Assembly (NCBI GenBank): GCA_036555325.1
Contig: DATBLQ010000019.1
Span: 62,001 to 126,000 of the forward strand
From: DATBLQ01 sp036555325
GTDB taxonomy: Bacteria > Pseudomonadota > Alphaproteobacteria > Rhizobiales > Aestuariivirgaceae
DNA: 64,000 nt
Reading direction: 5' to 3'
How positions within the stretch are numbered: the stretch's first letter is position 1; the number at the start of each line of letters is the position of its first letter. The position numbers and the translations under genes are program-made. Positions 1 to 7,937 of the stretch are shown here, piece after piece. The notes below the pieces were generated by a model, which saw only the letters and a program-made list of their open reading frames with translations, had not been told where the DNA came from and did no database searches.

Positions 1-292
1 CGTGGCCCTCCTTCGCCCGGACGCGGTGTGCGGCGATCTGCGACCAGCTTCCCGGGGCTGCCCCCAGATCGACAACACGCATGCCGGGGCGGAAGATTCG
101 GTGTTTGTCATCGATCTCGGAAAGCTTGAATGCCGAGCGCGCTCTAAGCCCCTGCTCTCTCGCTTCACGCACGAGAGGGTCGTTCAGTTGCCGTTCGAGC
201 CAGTGTTTCTGCGACGGCGTGCGTCCCTTGCCTTTCCTGAGACGAACCTTGAGGGGCCGGCCGGCGGAGCGCTGAGCCTCACGCCTTGCCAT
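1..292 (-). CDS. rlmE: 23S rRNA (uridine-2'-O-)-methyltransferase RlmE, 3' end outside window
   Basis: The visible 97 residues are the N-terminal part of the FtsJ/RrmJ family, which 2'-O-methylates U2552 of 23S rRNA on the 50S subunit using SAM. After a basic leader come SQKHWLERQLNDP and the K-containing LRARSAFKL segment (the FtsJ catalytic lysine region), then VVDLGAAPGSWSQ, the SAM-binding motif I. The ATG at 290-292 lies inside the end of ppx (14 bp overlap), so translation is probably coupled to ppx. That ppx-rlmE order is common in alphaproteobacteria. The gene runs off the left edge, so the length cannot be checked. Confidence 0.92.
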   Translation of the reverse strand, partial: MARREAQRSAGRPLKVRLRKGKGRTPSQKHWLERQLNDPLVREAREQGLRARSAFKLSEIDDKHRIFRPGMRVVDLGAAPGSWSQIAAHRVRAKEGH

Positions 293-1394
293 AGGCGCCG
301 TCCTCCTTCATCAGATAGGCGAGAATGCCTTCGCGCAGACCGCGATCCGCCACACGCAGCCGGGAGGCAGGAAAGGCACGGCGAATTTCCTCGAGGATAG
401 CGCAGCCTCCCAACACCAGGTCGGCACGGTCGCGACCGATGCACGGACTTGCGGCGCGCTCTTCGTAGTTCATTGCAAGAAGCCTGGCGACGACCTCATC
501 AATGTCGGCGTTCGAGAGCCAGGAACCATCGACCCGCGAGCGATCGTAGCGGCGCAGGCGCATCTGAACCCCGGCTATGGTGGTTACGGTTCCGGAAGTA
601 CCGAGAAGATGATCCGGGCCGACCAAGCCGCCAGTCAGCGCGGCGATGCGTGACACGAAGGGACCGAGAAGGGTCATCACATAGTCGCGCATCGCCTGAA
701 AACTCGCGGCAGTTATCTCTATGCCACCAAATTGCTCGGCGATGGTAACGACCCCGGCTGGCAACGAGATCCAGTCTCGAATGGCAAAGGTTGAGCCATC
801 GTGTACCAACCACATCAACTCGGTCGATCCTCCACCGATATCGAAAACGAGAATGGTCCGGGATCCGGATTCAATGAGAGGCTCGGCTCCGGCGACGGCG
901 AGACGAGCTTCGGTTTCACGGTCGATTATTTCGAGCTTCAAACCGGTCTCCCGGCGCACGCGATCGATGAACTCGACACCGTTCTCGGCTGTCCTGCAGG
1001 CCTCGGTGGCGATCAGCCGGTATCGTCTCACATTTCGCCAGATGAGCTTGTTGGCACAGACGCGCAACGCGTCGATCGTCCGTTCGATGGCTCTGTCGCT
1101 CAAGCGGCCGGTTTGGCTCGCCCCTTCGCCAAGGCGCACGATTCGAGAAAAAGCATCGACAACCGTAAAGCCGCCCGGACTGGGTCTGGCCAGGAGCAGC
1201 CGACAATTGTTGGTGCCAAGATCCAGGGCGCCGTAGATGGTCGAACCCGAAGGGCCGGAGGGAGAGAGCGAAGCGCTCGCCTGCGCGCCTGGCCGGCCTC
1301 TCCCGAGGGATCGGGGCCATTTGCGGCCTCTTTTGACGCGCTGCGGCGCCTCGGGCTGACCGCTGCTCACCACCACTTTTGAACCGCCCGGCAA
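279..1394 (-). CDS. ppx: Exopolyphosphatase / guanosine pentaphosphatase (Ppx/GppA family)
   Basis: A 371-residue Ppx/GppA phosphatase of the ASKHA fold, hydrolysing inorganic polyphosphate and/or pppGpp in the cytosol. The first phosphate-binding loop is YGALDLGTNNCRLLL (about residues 53-68). The second is VFDIGGGSTELMW (about 183-195), and a third glycine-rich stretch is LLGTSGTVTTIAG (about 263-275). It lacks the C-terminal HD-like domain of the 500-residue E. coli enzymes, as is usual for the short alphaproteobacterial form. The first 50 residues are basic and poorly conserved, so a later start is possible. It overlaps rlmE downstream. Polyphosphatase versus pppGpp-ase preference cannot be decided from sequence. 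Confidence 0.9.
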   Translation of the reverse strand: MPGGSKVVVSSGQPEAPQRVKRGRKWPRSLGRGRPGAQASASLSPSGPSGSTIYGALDLGTNNCRLLLARPSPGGFTVVDAFSRIVRLGEGASQTGRLSDRAIERTIDALRVCANKLIWRNVRRYRLIATEACRTAENGVEFIDRVRRETGLKLEIIDRETEARLAVAGAEPLIESGSRTILVFDIGGGSTELMWLVHDGSTFAIRDWISLPAGVVTIAEQFGGIEITAASFQAMRDYVMTLLGPFVSRIAALTGGLVGPDHLLGTSGTVTTIAGVQMRLRRYDRSRVDGSWLSNADIDEVVARLLAMNYEERAASPCIGRDRADLVLGGCAILEEIRRAFPASRLRVADRGLREGILAYLMKEDGAYGKA

Positions 1395-1585
1395 TCTAGC
1401 ACCCTCCCTTGCGCCCTCGAATAGCGCGGGGGAAGCCAGCCTAACTGCCTTAATTCGTTTACGTTAGCGCCAGTCTATCAGCAAAGAGGATGCCGTAAAG
1501 CTTCAGTTAACAGCGATCTGAGAACATGACCGCCAAGACGGTTAACCGCCCTTTATTTCGTTTTTGGTAAGTCTTTGCTGAGAGG

Positions 1586-2476
1586 GTGAAGGTCATGCGT
1601 ACGTTCGGCCAGCGTTGGTTCAAGGACGGCTCATTGATGGCGGAATATTCCGAGCATTTCGGACGTGCTGTGACGCGCCACAAGTCGATGGTGGCGCTGG
1701 GCGCTGCCAAGGTCGAGGCAGAACTGGCCTCGAAGGCTAAGTCCGAATTCATCGCCAACATGAGCCATGAACTCAGGACACCTCTCAACGCAATCATCGG
1801 ATTCGCCGACATGCTGAGCGTCCTCAAAATCGGCGACCCGCAAAGGGTTGGGCAGTACTCCTCCTACATCAAGCAGGCGGCAGAACACCTGCTGATGCTG
1901 ATCAATGGCATACTCGATATATCCAAGATTCAGGCGGGCAGCCTGACGGTCGAACCGGAACCCCTAAAGCTCGATGAGGCGCTTTCGAGCTGCCTTATGA
2001 TCATCGAAGGCAAGGCCAAGGAAAAGCAGATCGAAATCTTCAATCGCTGCCCAAACACACTGCCGCTGGTGCATGCCGATCCTCTGCGAATCAAACAGAT
2101 CCTGATCAACATTCTTTCCAACGCCGTAAAGTTCACGCCGAACGGCGGTCAAGTGATCATCGAGGGAGCGGCCGGCAACAACGGATTCGTAACCCTTACC
2201 GTCACCGACAACGGAATCGGCATGACCTTGCAGGAGCTGGAGATCGCCAAGCGACCCTTCGGCCAGGTGGAGTCAAGCCTCAGCCGGACAAACGAGGGTA
2301 CCGGCCTGGGCCTGCCGATTTCGGTGGCCCTGGCGCGGCTGCATGGAGGCGGCCTGAAGATCGAAAGTGAAAAGGGCAAGGGCACGCGCATCTTCATCGA
2401 CCTTCCGACCCAGCAATACGTGCAGCGACAAGCAGAGGGCACGCAAACCCGATCTGTCGGGCAAAATCTAAACTAG
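1586..2476 (+). CDS. Soluble sensor histidine kinase without recognisable input domain
   Basis: A 296-residue HisKA/HATPase_c kinase. The phospho-acceptor H-box is FIANMSHELRTPLNAIIGFADML (about 54-76). The N-box HADPLRIKQILINILSNAVKF is near 158-178, the G1 box VTDNGIGM near 211, and the G2 box EGTGLGLPISVALARLHGG near 240. The HisKA helix is of the PleC/DivJ-like kind common in alphaproteobacteria. Only about 50 residues precede the H-box, with no transmembrane segment or PAS domain, so the signal must come through a partner protein or the short coiled N-terminus. An internal ATG at residue 18 is an alternative start. The gene ends 8 bp before a HerA-type ATPase gene, suggesting one transcript. 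No response regulator is adjacent. Confidence 0.88.
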   Translation: MKVMRTFGQRWFKDGSLMAEYSEHFGRAVTRHKSMVALGAAKVEAELASKAKSEFIANMSHELRTPLNAIIGFADMLSVLKIGDPQRVGQYSSYIKQAAEHLLMLINGILDISKIQAGSLTVEPEPLKLDEALSSCLMIIEGKAKEKQIEIFNRCPNTLPLVHADPLRIKQILINILSNAVKFTPNGGQVIIEGAAGNNGFVTLTVTDNGIGMTLQELEIAKRPFGQVESSLSRTNEGTGLGLPISVALARLHGGGLKIESEKGKGTRIFIDLPTQQYVQRQAEGTQTRSVGQNLN

Positions 2477-2484
2477 GACGAGCA

Positions 2485-4551
2485 ATGAACAAGACAAGTC
2501 TTCGCCACGGTCCAAACAAACACGCACCAATGTCCGGACTTGAACGGGTCGGGCGCGTGGTGGCAGTCACTGGCGCGCATGCCATGATCCTTCTCGACGC
2601 GGCGCAGAGCTTGTCAGTCTCGGCGAAGGAGAAAGGCCCGGAAATAGGGACGCTTCTCAAGGTTGACGCGGATGTCTGCGTCACCTTAGCGCTGGTTTCG
2701 GCTCTCAGTTCTCCCATGCCATCGCACGGACAGGAGGACCAGGAGCTTCGAATCGTGGAGGTCGAATTCATCGGCGAATTGCCGAAGGATGCCAATGGCG
2801 GAACCAAATCGTTCCGGCGCGGCATTTCCAGCTACCCGGCGCTGGGCGACGTCGTCTACCGGGCCAGTCAGGAAGAGTTGGCCAAGGCGTATGCCTGCGA
2901 CGCAGAGACCTCGATCCGAGTCGGATACATCCAGCAGGACAGTTCGATTCCGGCGATGGTGAAAATCGATGAACTGCTGGGAAAGCATTTCGCAGTGCTG
3001 GGCAGCACCGGAACCGGCAAATCCTGCGCGGTTGCCCTGATATTGAGACGAATTCTCGAGAAGAATCCGCAGGCGCACATTCTGCTGCTCGACGTTCACC
3101 GCGAATATGCGCCGGCGTTCCGCGAATTCGCCGAAGTGATTACGCCCGACAATATGAACCTGCCGTTCTGGCTCTTGAATTTCGAGGAAATCGTCGAAGT
3201 GCTGATCGGTAGCCAGCCAAGCAAAGACAGCGATGCGGAAATACTTCGCGATCTCATACCGCTCGCGAAGCTGCGCTACATGGGCAATCAGCGGAGAGAT
3301 CGTCCGCCCGGTACGCGCGACCGGCTCACAGTGGAAAACAGCAACATCGGTGTCGATACGCCCATTCCGTACCGGGCATCGGATCTCGTGGGGCTCTTGG
3401 AAGAGCACATCGGCAAGCTCGACCTGCGCGGGGAACTGACACCCTATAAGCGGCTCAAGGCCCGTATGGAGACGATTTCGCGCGATGCCCGTTATTCGTT
3501 CATGTTCGGCAGTCTCACGGTGCAGGATACGATGTCCGAAATTCTCGGACGTATTTTCCGCGTCCCGGTGAACGGCAAGCCCATCACCATCTTCGAGCTC
3601 GGAGGCCTTCCCTCGGAAGTCATCAATGTCGTGGTTTCGGTGCTCGGACGGCTGGCATTCGATTTCGGTTTGTGGAGCGGGGGACGCGTGCCGATCACTT
3701 TCGTGTGCGAGGAAGCTCACCGCTATGTGCCGAACGACAAGAGTCTCGGCTTTGAGCCAACCAAGCGGGCGATCTCGCGCATCGCAAAAGAGGGCAGAAA
3801 GTACGGCGTGTCGCTGGCGATCATTACCCAGCGGCCAGCGGAGCTCGATCCCACCATTCTTTCCCAATGCAACACGATCTTTTCAATGCGCCTCACCAAT
3901 GAGCGCGACCAGGAGATCTTGAGAGCGGGCATTTCGGACGCAGCGGCAAGCCTGCTTGAATTCATGCCCACGATGGGAGCGGGCGAAGCGGTGACCTTCG
4001 GTGAAGGCGTGGCCTTGCCGACGAGGATGAGCTTTGATCTCTTGCCGGCCAGCTCGCTGCCAAAGAGCACGACAGCATCCTTTACGCAAAGCTGGGCAAA
4101 GGAGACGGCCGACGAAAAGTACCTGCACGAGATCGTGACGCGCTGGCGGCAACAGTCCTACAGCCCCTACGGGGAGACCGCGATTGCGGAAGAAGAGGTT
4201 GCCACACCGCAGCCGCAGCCGCAGCCCCAGCCCACGGGATTCAATCAGCAGGTCGATCCGAGATTGAGCAGCTCGCAGCCGCGAACGGCCCTGCGCAACA
4301 ACCCACCCAATCGACGCACCGGCGATCCCGGTCACGGAAACGCACAGGACAACGCCTGGCCACAGGACATTCGTGGATATTCCTCGGGCAGCGTGCGCAC
4401 TCCAGCGACGGGCGTCGCCCAGACGTGGGGTAAAATGCAGCCACAGCCGGCAGCGTCGGCGCCGCAGAGCACGGAACCTAAAGATCAACCGGCGGGAAAT
4501 GGCGGACTGGCTTCGCTCCTCAAGCAGTACCGCGGCCAAGGACGCCCCTAG
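2485..4551 (+). CDS. HerA-type hexameric ATPase (DUF87 family)
   Basis: A 688-residue member of the HerA/FtsK superfamily of DNA-translocating ATPases. An N-terminal HAS-barrel-like region (residues 1-160) precedes the Walker A loop GSTGTGKSCAVAL (about 173-185). A Walker B-type strand VPITFVCEEAHRYV lies near 400-413, and the sensor/arginine region IAKEGRKYGVSLAIITQRPAEL near 433-454. Residues about 560-690 are low complexity and rich in P and Q, including a PQPQPQPQP tract encoded by ccgcag repeats, and probably disordered. HerA proteins usually pair with the nuclease NurA; none is visible here. Instead the gene follows a histidine kinase by 8 bp. Family assignment is firm; role (DNA end processing, defence or other) is not. 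Confidence 0.85.
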   Translation: MNKTSLRHGPNKHAPMSGLERVGRVVAVTGAHAMILLDAAQSLSVSAKEKGPEIGTLLKVDADVCVTLALVSALSSPMPSHGQEDQELRIVEVEFIGELPKDANGGTKSFRRGISSYPALGDVVYRASQEELAKAYACDAETSIRVGYIQQDSSIPAMVKIDELLGKHFAVLGSTGTGKSCAVALILRRILEKNPQAHILLLDVHREYAPAFREFAEVITPDNMNLPFWLLNFEEIVEVLIGSQPSKDSDAEILRDLIPLAKLRYMGNQRRDRPPGTRDRLTVENSNIGVDTPIPYRASDLVGLLEEHIGKLDLRGELTPYKRLKARMETISRDARYSFMFGSLTVQDTMSEILGRIFRVPVNGKPITIFELGGLPSEVINVVVSVLGRLAFDFGLWSGGRVPITFVCEEAHRYVPNDKSLGFEPTKRAISRIAKEGRKYGVSLAIITQRPAELDPTILSQCNTIFSMRLTNERDQEILRAGISDAAASLLEFMPTMGAGEAVTFGEGVALPTRMSFDLLPASSLPKSTTASFTQSWAKETADEKYLHEIVTRWRQQSYSPYGETAIAEEEVATPQPQPQPQPTGFNQQVDPRLSSSQPRTALRNNPPNRRTGDPGHGNAQDNAWPQDIRGYSSGSVRTPATGVAQTWGKMQPQPAASAPQSTEPKDQPAGNGGLASLLKQYRGQGRP

Positions 4552-4578
4552 GCGAGGCAGACCGACAGCCAAAGTGAC

Positions 4579-5511
4579 TTAAGCGCTGCGCCTTACCGCA
4601 GCGACGTGGCCTTCAAAAGAAGGGTCGGCCATTAGGGCCTTGCAGCGGGCGAATCGGTTCAACGAATAGGCCCAAAAGTCATCGACGGGATTCTCATTGG
4701 CAAACTGAATAAGGCCCCACAGCGTCCACAACAGGTCGCACATGGCCTTATATATGACGATCCTGCCGGTCTCAGACGCAGACGGATTGCCACCAAAATA
4801 GGCATGAACCATCTCGGCCTCCTGATCGGGGTCGAAAGCACCCTCGACGGCCAGATCGCCCAGATCCCACATGGGATCGTTCATGCCGGAATATTCCCAG
4901 TCGACAATCCACATCCGTTCACCTGAATCGAGAAAGTTTTCGCACAGCGGATCGCAGTGGCAGGCGAGGATGGGCAAGGGACGAACGTTCAGCGCCGCAC
5001 GGACCTGTTCGGCCTCCCGCAGAGCGTCGCGATAGCCTTCGGGAAAGGCAACATCCTTGGCGGAGAGCACCTTAAGATAGTCGTCGATCATTTTGAACAG
5101 CTCGAAACGAAACGGAAAATGCGAGCCCGAATCGTGCAACTTGCGAAAAGCGCGACCGGCCCGCGCGGGTGCTCCCTTGCGGGTCTTGAACAGGTCGGCC
5201 GACATGGTGACGGCATCTTTCACAAAATCCGTGACCATGATGCCGGTCACAGAGTCAAAGTGAACGACTTGAGGACTCACATTTGCCTTTGCCGCCTGGC
5301 GGGCAGCCTGTTCCTCGTTGGCGCGGTTGATATATTCCTCGGTGCCACTCCCCGGTATGCGCAAACAATAGGACGCACCCCCGATATCGACGCGAAAAAC
5401 CAGGTTGGTCAGGCCGCCGAGCCTGGCGATGCGGGCGTTTTCAACATTCCTACTCGAAAACAGCGGTATCGTGCGCAGCACCTCCATGGCCTTGGTGGCA
5501 AGATCGTTCAT
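4579..5511 (-). CDS. Choline/ethanolamine-kinase-like phosphotransferase (APH fold)
   Basis: A 310-residue kinase of the APH/ChoK superfamily. The small lobe carries RLGGLTNLVFRVD (nucleotide loop, about 30-42). The catalytic Brenner motif is HCDPLCENFL (about 200-209, catalytic Asp and Asn), followed by the metal-binding IVDWEYSGMNDPMWDLGDLA (about 216-235). This WEY-containing motif is typical of LicA/choline-kinase-like enzymes rather than antibiotic kinases. Its ATG overlaps the TGA of the upstream oxidoreductase gene (TGATG), so it is the last gene of a four-gene unit. It probably phosphorylates a small hydroxylated amine; the substrate is inferred only from family and neighbours. It converges on the HerA gene 27 bp away. 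Confidence 0.8.
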   Translation of the reverse strand: MNDLATKAMEVLRTIPLFSSRNVENARIARLGGLTNLVFRVDIGGASYCLRIPGSGTEEYINRANEEQAARQAAKANVSPQVVHFDSVTGIMVTDFVKDAVTMSADLFKTRKGAPARAGRAFRKLHDSGSHFPFRFELFKMIDDYLKVLSAKDVAFPEGYRDALREAEQVRAALNVRPLPILACHCDPLCENFLDSGERMWIVDWEYSGMNDPMWDLGDLAVEGAFDPDQEAEMVHAYFGGNPSASETGRIVIYKAMCDLLWTLWGLIQFANENPVDDFWAYSLNRFARCKALMADPSFEGHVAAVRRSA

Positions 5512-7934
5512 CAGGCTTTCACTTTCTCCATCTTGGGGTCGTAAAGGCAGCGGGGTCCGCGCAGGGCCGGATAGCGCCGGCCAAATGCTTCGATCTCGAA
5601 ATTCTCTTCATCGGCAAGATCCATGGGCAGATAACCGAAGGCAATCGTTTTCCCGAGCGTGTGGCCGTATCCCGTGCTGGTCGTCCAACCAGCCAGCTCC
5701 TGGCCTTTGAAAATGGCCTCCCCGCCATGGAGGGGAGCATACCCAGCAACAGAAAATGAACAGAGCTTTCGGCTTACTCCGGCAGTCTTTATCTTGAGAA
5801 GAGCATCGCGGCCGACGAAATCGCCTTTGTCGAGCGCTACGGCGAAACCAAGACCCGCCTCGAAGGGGTTATAGTCCGGGCTCATATCCCCCGACCAATA
5901 GAGATAGCCCTTTTCGAGGCGGCAGCTATCAATGGCGCGATAGCCAGCATTGGCTATGCCTAACTCCTGACCGGCCTGCCATAGCGTCTCGTAAACGTGG
6001 GCCGCAAATTCCTGGGGAATGTAGAGTTCGTAGCCGAGCTCGCCGACATAGCCGATGCGCACTGCGATAGCGGTTGCGTACCCCACCGAGATCGCCCGCA
6101 CCGCCAGAAAGGGAAACGCCTGATTGGAAATGTCCTCGGCGGTCACCGAGCGAAGGATATCGCGCGAGCGCGGGCCGCAAATATTTATGGTGGCCCAGGC
6201 GCCTGAGACATCTGCGACAGCTACGCTGCCGTCAGGCGGTAGATGGTGCTCAACCCAACGGTTGTCCCTTGTTCCAAAACCGGCACCGGTGATCATATAG
6301 AGGAGGTCATCGGCCCAGTGCACGATCGTCACATCGGCCTCGATGCCGCCGCGTTCGTTGCAGAGCTGGGTGTAAACCGCCTTGCCAGCTTCACCGCTCA
6401 AGTCGTTGGCGGCAATTCGGTTCATTGCACTCAAGGCACCTTTGCCGCGAATCTCGAATTTGGCGAAAGAGGACTGGTCGATGAGGGCCGCGCGCTCGCG
6501 TATGGCCTTGTGCTCGCGGGCAACGGCTAAGAACCAATTCGGCCGCGTTTCAAAACTTGGTCGGTCCTTCGGGATTTCTCCCGACTGGGCAAACCAGTTG
6601 GGGCGCTCCCAACCGAACTTCGATCCATATACGGCTCCGGCTTCGCGCAGGCGCGAATAGAGCGGGCTGCGCCGTAGGCCACGAGCCGTTTTGCTTTCCT
6701 CAAGCGGCCAGTGGATTTGGTAGTAGGCGCCATAGGCCTCGACGGCACGGTGTTCAAGGAAGCTTTCCTGCGCATGCAGCGGACCGAAACGGCGCACATC
6801 GAAGGGCCAGAGATCCATGCCAGGATCGCCGTGCACAATCCAGTTCGACACCGCGAGCCCAGCCCCACCCGAAGCCGCAATTCCTGCGGTGAAGCCGCAG
6901 GCAACAAAGAAATTGTCGAGCTCGGGAGCCAATCCCATCACTGGCTCGCCATCGGCGGAGACGGGAATGGGTCCGTTGATGATGGTCCTTATGCCGATTT
7001 CGTTTAAAACGGGAAGGCGCTCGGCGGCAGGGACTGCAAAGAGTTCGAGGCGCTCCATGTTTGGGGGAAAGAGTTCGCGGCCGAAATCGAAAGGCGGTCT
7101 CCCCCGCCAGCACCCTTTGGTCCCCTCTTCCCATCCGCCAATCGCAAAAGATCCGATGTCGGGCTTGAGATAGAAATTCTTATCCGGATCGCGCAGCGTG
7201 GGGAGGGATGAATCGAACGATAGCTTTTTCTCGGTCACGAAGTACTGGTGTTCAACCACACCGGCAGCCAGCGACACTCCCGCCAAATCGCCCACCCGCT
7301 TGGCCCACAGGCCGGCGCAATTGACCAGAACATCGCAGCCTATGACGCCACTGTCGGTGACGGCGCCCAACACGCGGCGCCCGCTGGTGAGGATCTCCGT
7401 GACGCAAACTCCCTCCTCTATCCTGACCCCATGGGTGCGGGCGCCCTTGGCATAGGCCATGGTGAGAGAATAAGGATCGACATAACCGTCACCCGGGATA
7501 AAGGCCGTGCCTTCGATGCCGTTTTCCGACAGAAAGGGAAAACGCCGCATCGCTTCCGCGAGCGAGAGGGAGTGACATTCAACACCGAAGCTTATCGCCT
7601 GCGTCATCGACCGGCGGATCTCGCTCCAGCGTGACTTTGAAGATGCAAGCCTCAGCGAGCCAACCTTGTGCCACTGGATCGGCTGACCCGTCTCCGCTTC
7701 CAACCGGTCGAAAACTGCGACGGAATTCTGCATCAGGCGGGTCAAGTTCCGCTTGCTGCGCAGCTGACCGACAAGGCCCGCGGCGTGCCAGGTGCAACCG
7801 TGCGTGAGCTGAGATTTTTCAACGAGCAGCACGTCCTTCACGCCTTCGCGAGCGAGATGATAGGCAACAGAGGTACCGATGGCGCCGCCACCGATGATCA
7901 GAATGTTGACATGGCGATCGGCGCGAAACGGCAT
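5511..7934 (-). CDS. FAD-dependent oxidoreductase with GcvT domains (dimethylglycine/sarcosine dehydrogenase type)
   Basis: An 807-residue two-part enzyme. The N-terminal DAO-type flavoprotein half begins with ILIIGGGAIGTSVAYHLA (dinucleotide fold, about 11-28) and TWHAAGLVG. In dimethylglycine and sarcosine dehydrogenases the histidine of WHAAG carries covalent FAD. The C-terminal half (about 440-800) is GcvT-like, with a GYVGELGYELYIP stretch, and is where a folate one-carbon acceptor binds in this family. The expected chemistry is oxidative N-demethylation of a methylated amine, passing formaldehyde-level carbon to tetrahydrofolate. The next oxidoreductase gene upstream ends 3 bp before this start, and a kinase gene overlaps the 3' end. 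The exact substrate is unknown. Confidence 0.85.
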   Translation of the reverse strand: MPFRADRHVNILIIGGGAIGTSVAYHLAREGVKDVLLVEKSQLTHGCTWHAAGLVGQLRSKRNLTRLMQNSVAVFDRLEAETGQPIQWHKVGSLRLASSKSRWSEIRRSMTQAISFGVECHSLSLAEAMRRFPFLSENGIEGTAFIPGDGYVDPYSLTMAYAKGARTHGVRIEEGVCVTEILTSGRRVLGAVTDSGVIGCDVLVNCAGLWAKRVGDLAGVSLAAGVVEHQYFVTEKKLSFDSSLPTLRDPDKNFYLKPDIGSFAIGGWEEGTKGCWRGRPPFDFGRELFPPNMERLELFAVPAAERLPVLNEIGIRTIINGPIPVSADGEPVMGLAPELDNFFVACGFTAGIAASGGAGLAVSNWIVHGDPGMDLWPFDVRRFGPLHAQESFLEHRAVEAYGAYYQIHWPLEESKTARGLRRSPLYSRLREAGAVYGSKFGWERPNWFAQSGEIPKDRPSFETRPNWFLAVAREHKAIRERAALIDQSSFAKFEIRGKGALSAMNRIAANDLSGEAGKAVYTQLCNERGGIEADVTIVHWADDLLYMITGAGFGTRDNRWVEHHLPPDGSVAVADVSGAWATINICGPRSRDILRSVTAEDISNQAFPFLAVRAISVGYATAIAVRIGYVGELGYELYIPQEFAAHVYETLWQAGQELGIANAGYRAIDSCRLEKGYLYWSGDMSPDYNPFEAGLGFAVALDKGDFVGRDALLKIKTAGVSRKLCSFSVAGYAPLHGGEAIFKGQELAGWTTSTGYGHTLGKTIAFGYLPMDLADEENFEIEAFGRRYPALRGPRCLYDPKMEKVKA

Positions 7935-7937
7935 AGA

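Noticed and set aside
1..292. Apparent frameshift in the RlmE motif I region
   Set aside because: A recount gives five G residues on the coding strand, which keeps DLGAAPGSW in frame.
1535..1560. Possible CtrA box upstream of the histidine kinase (TTAA-N7-TTAT)
   Set aside because: The second half-site has a mismatch, and several TTAA tetramers occur by chance in this AT-richer gap.
2686..3867. Minus-strand open frame of 393 codons
   Set aside because: Lies wholly inside the HerA-type ATPase gene, whose motifs are convincing; rich in His/Arg/Glu as antisense GC-rich frames are.
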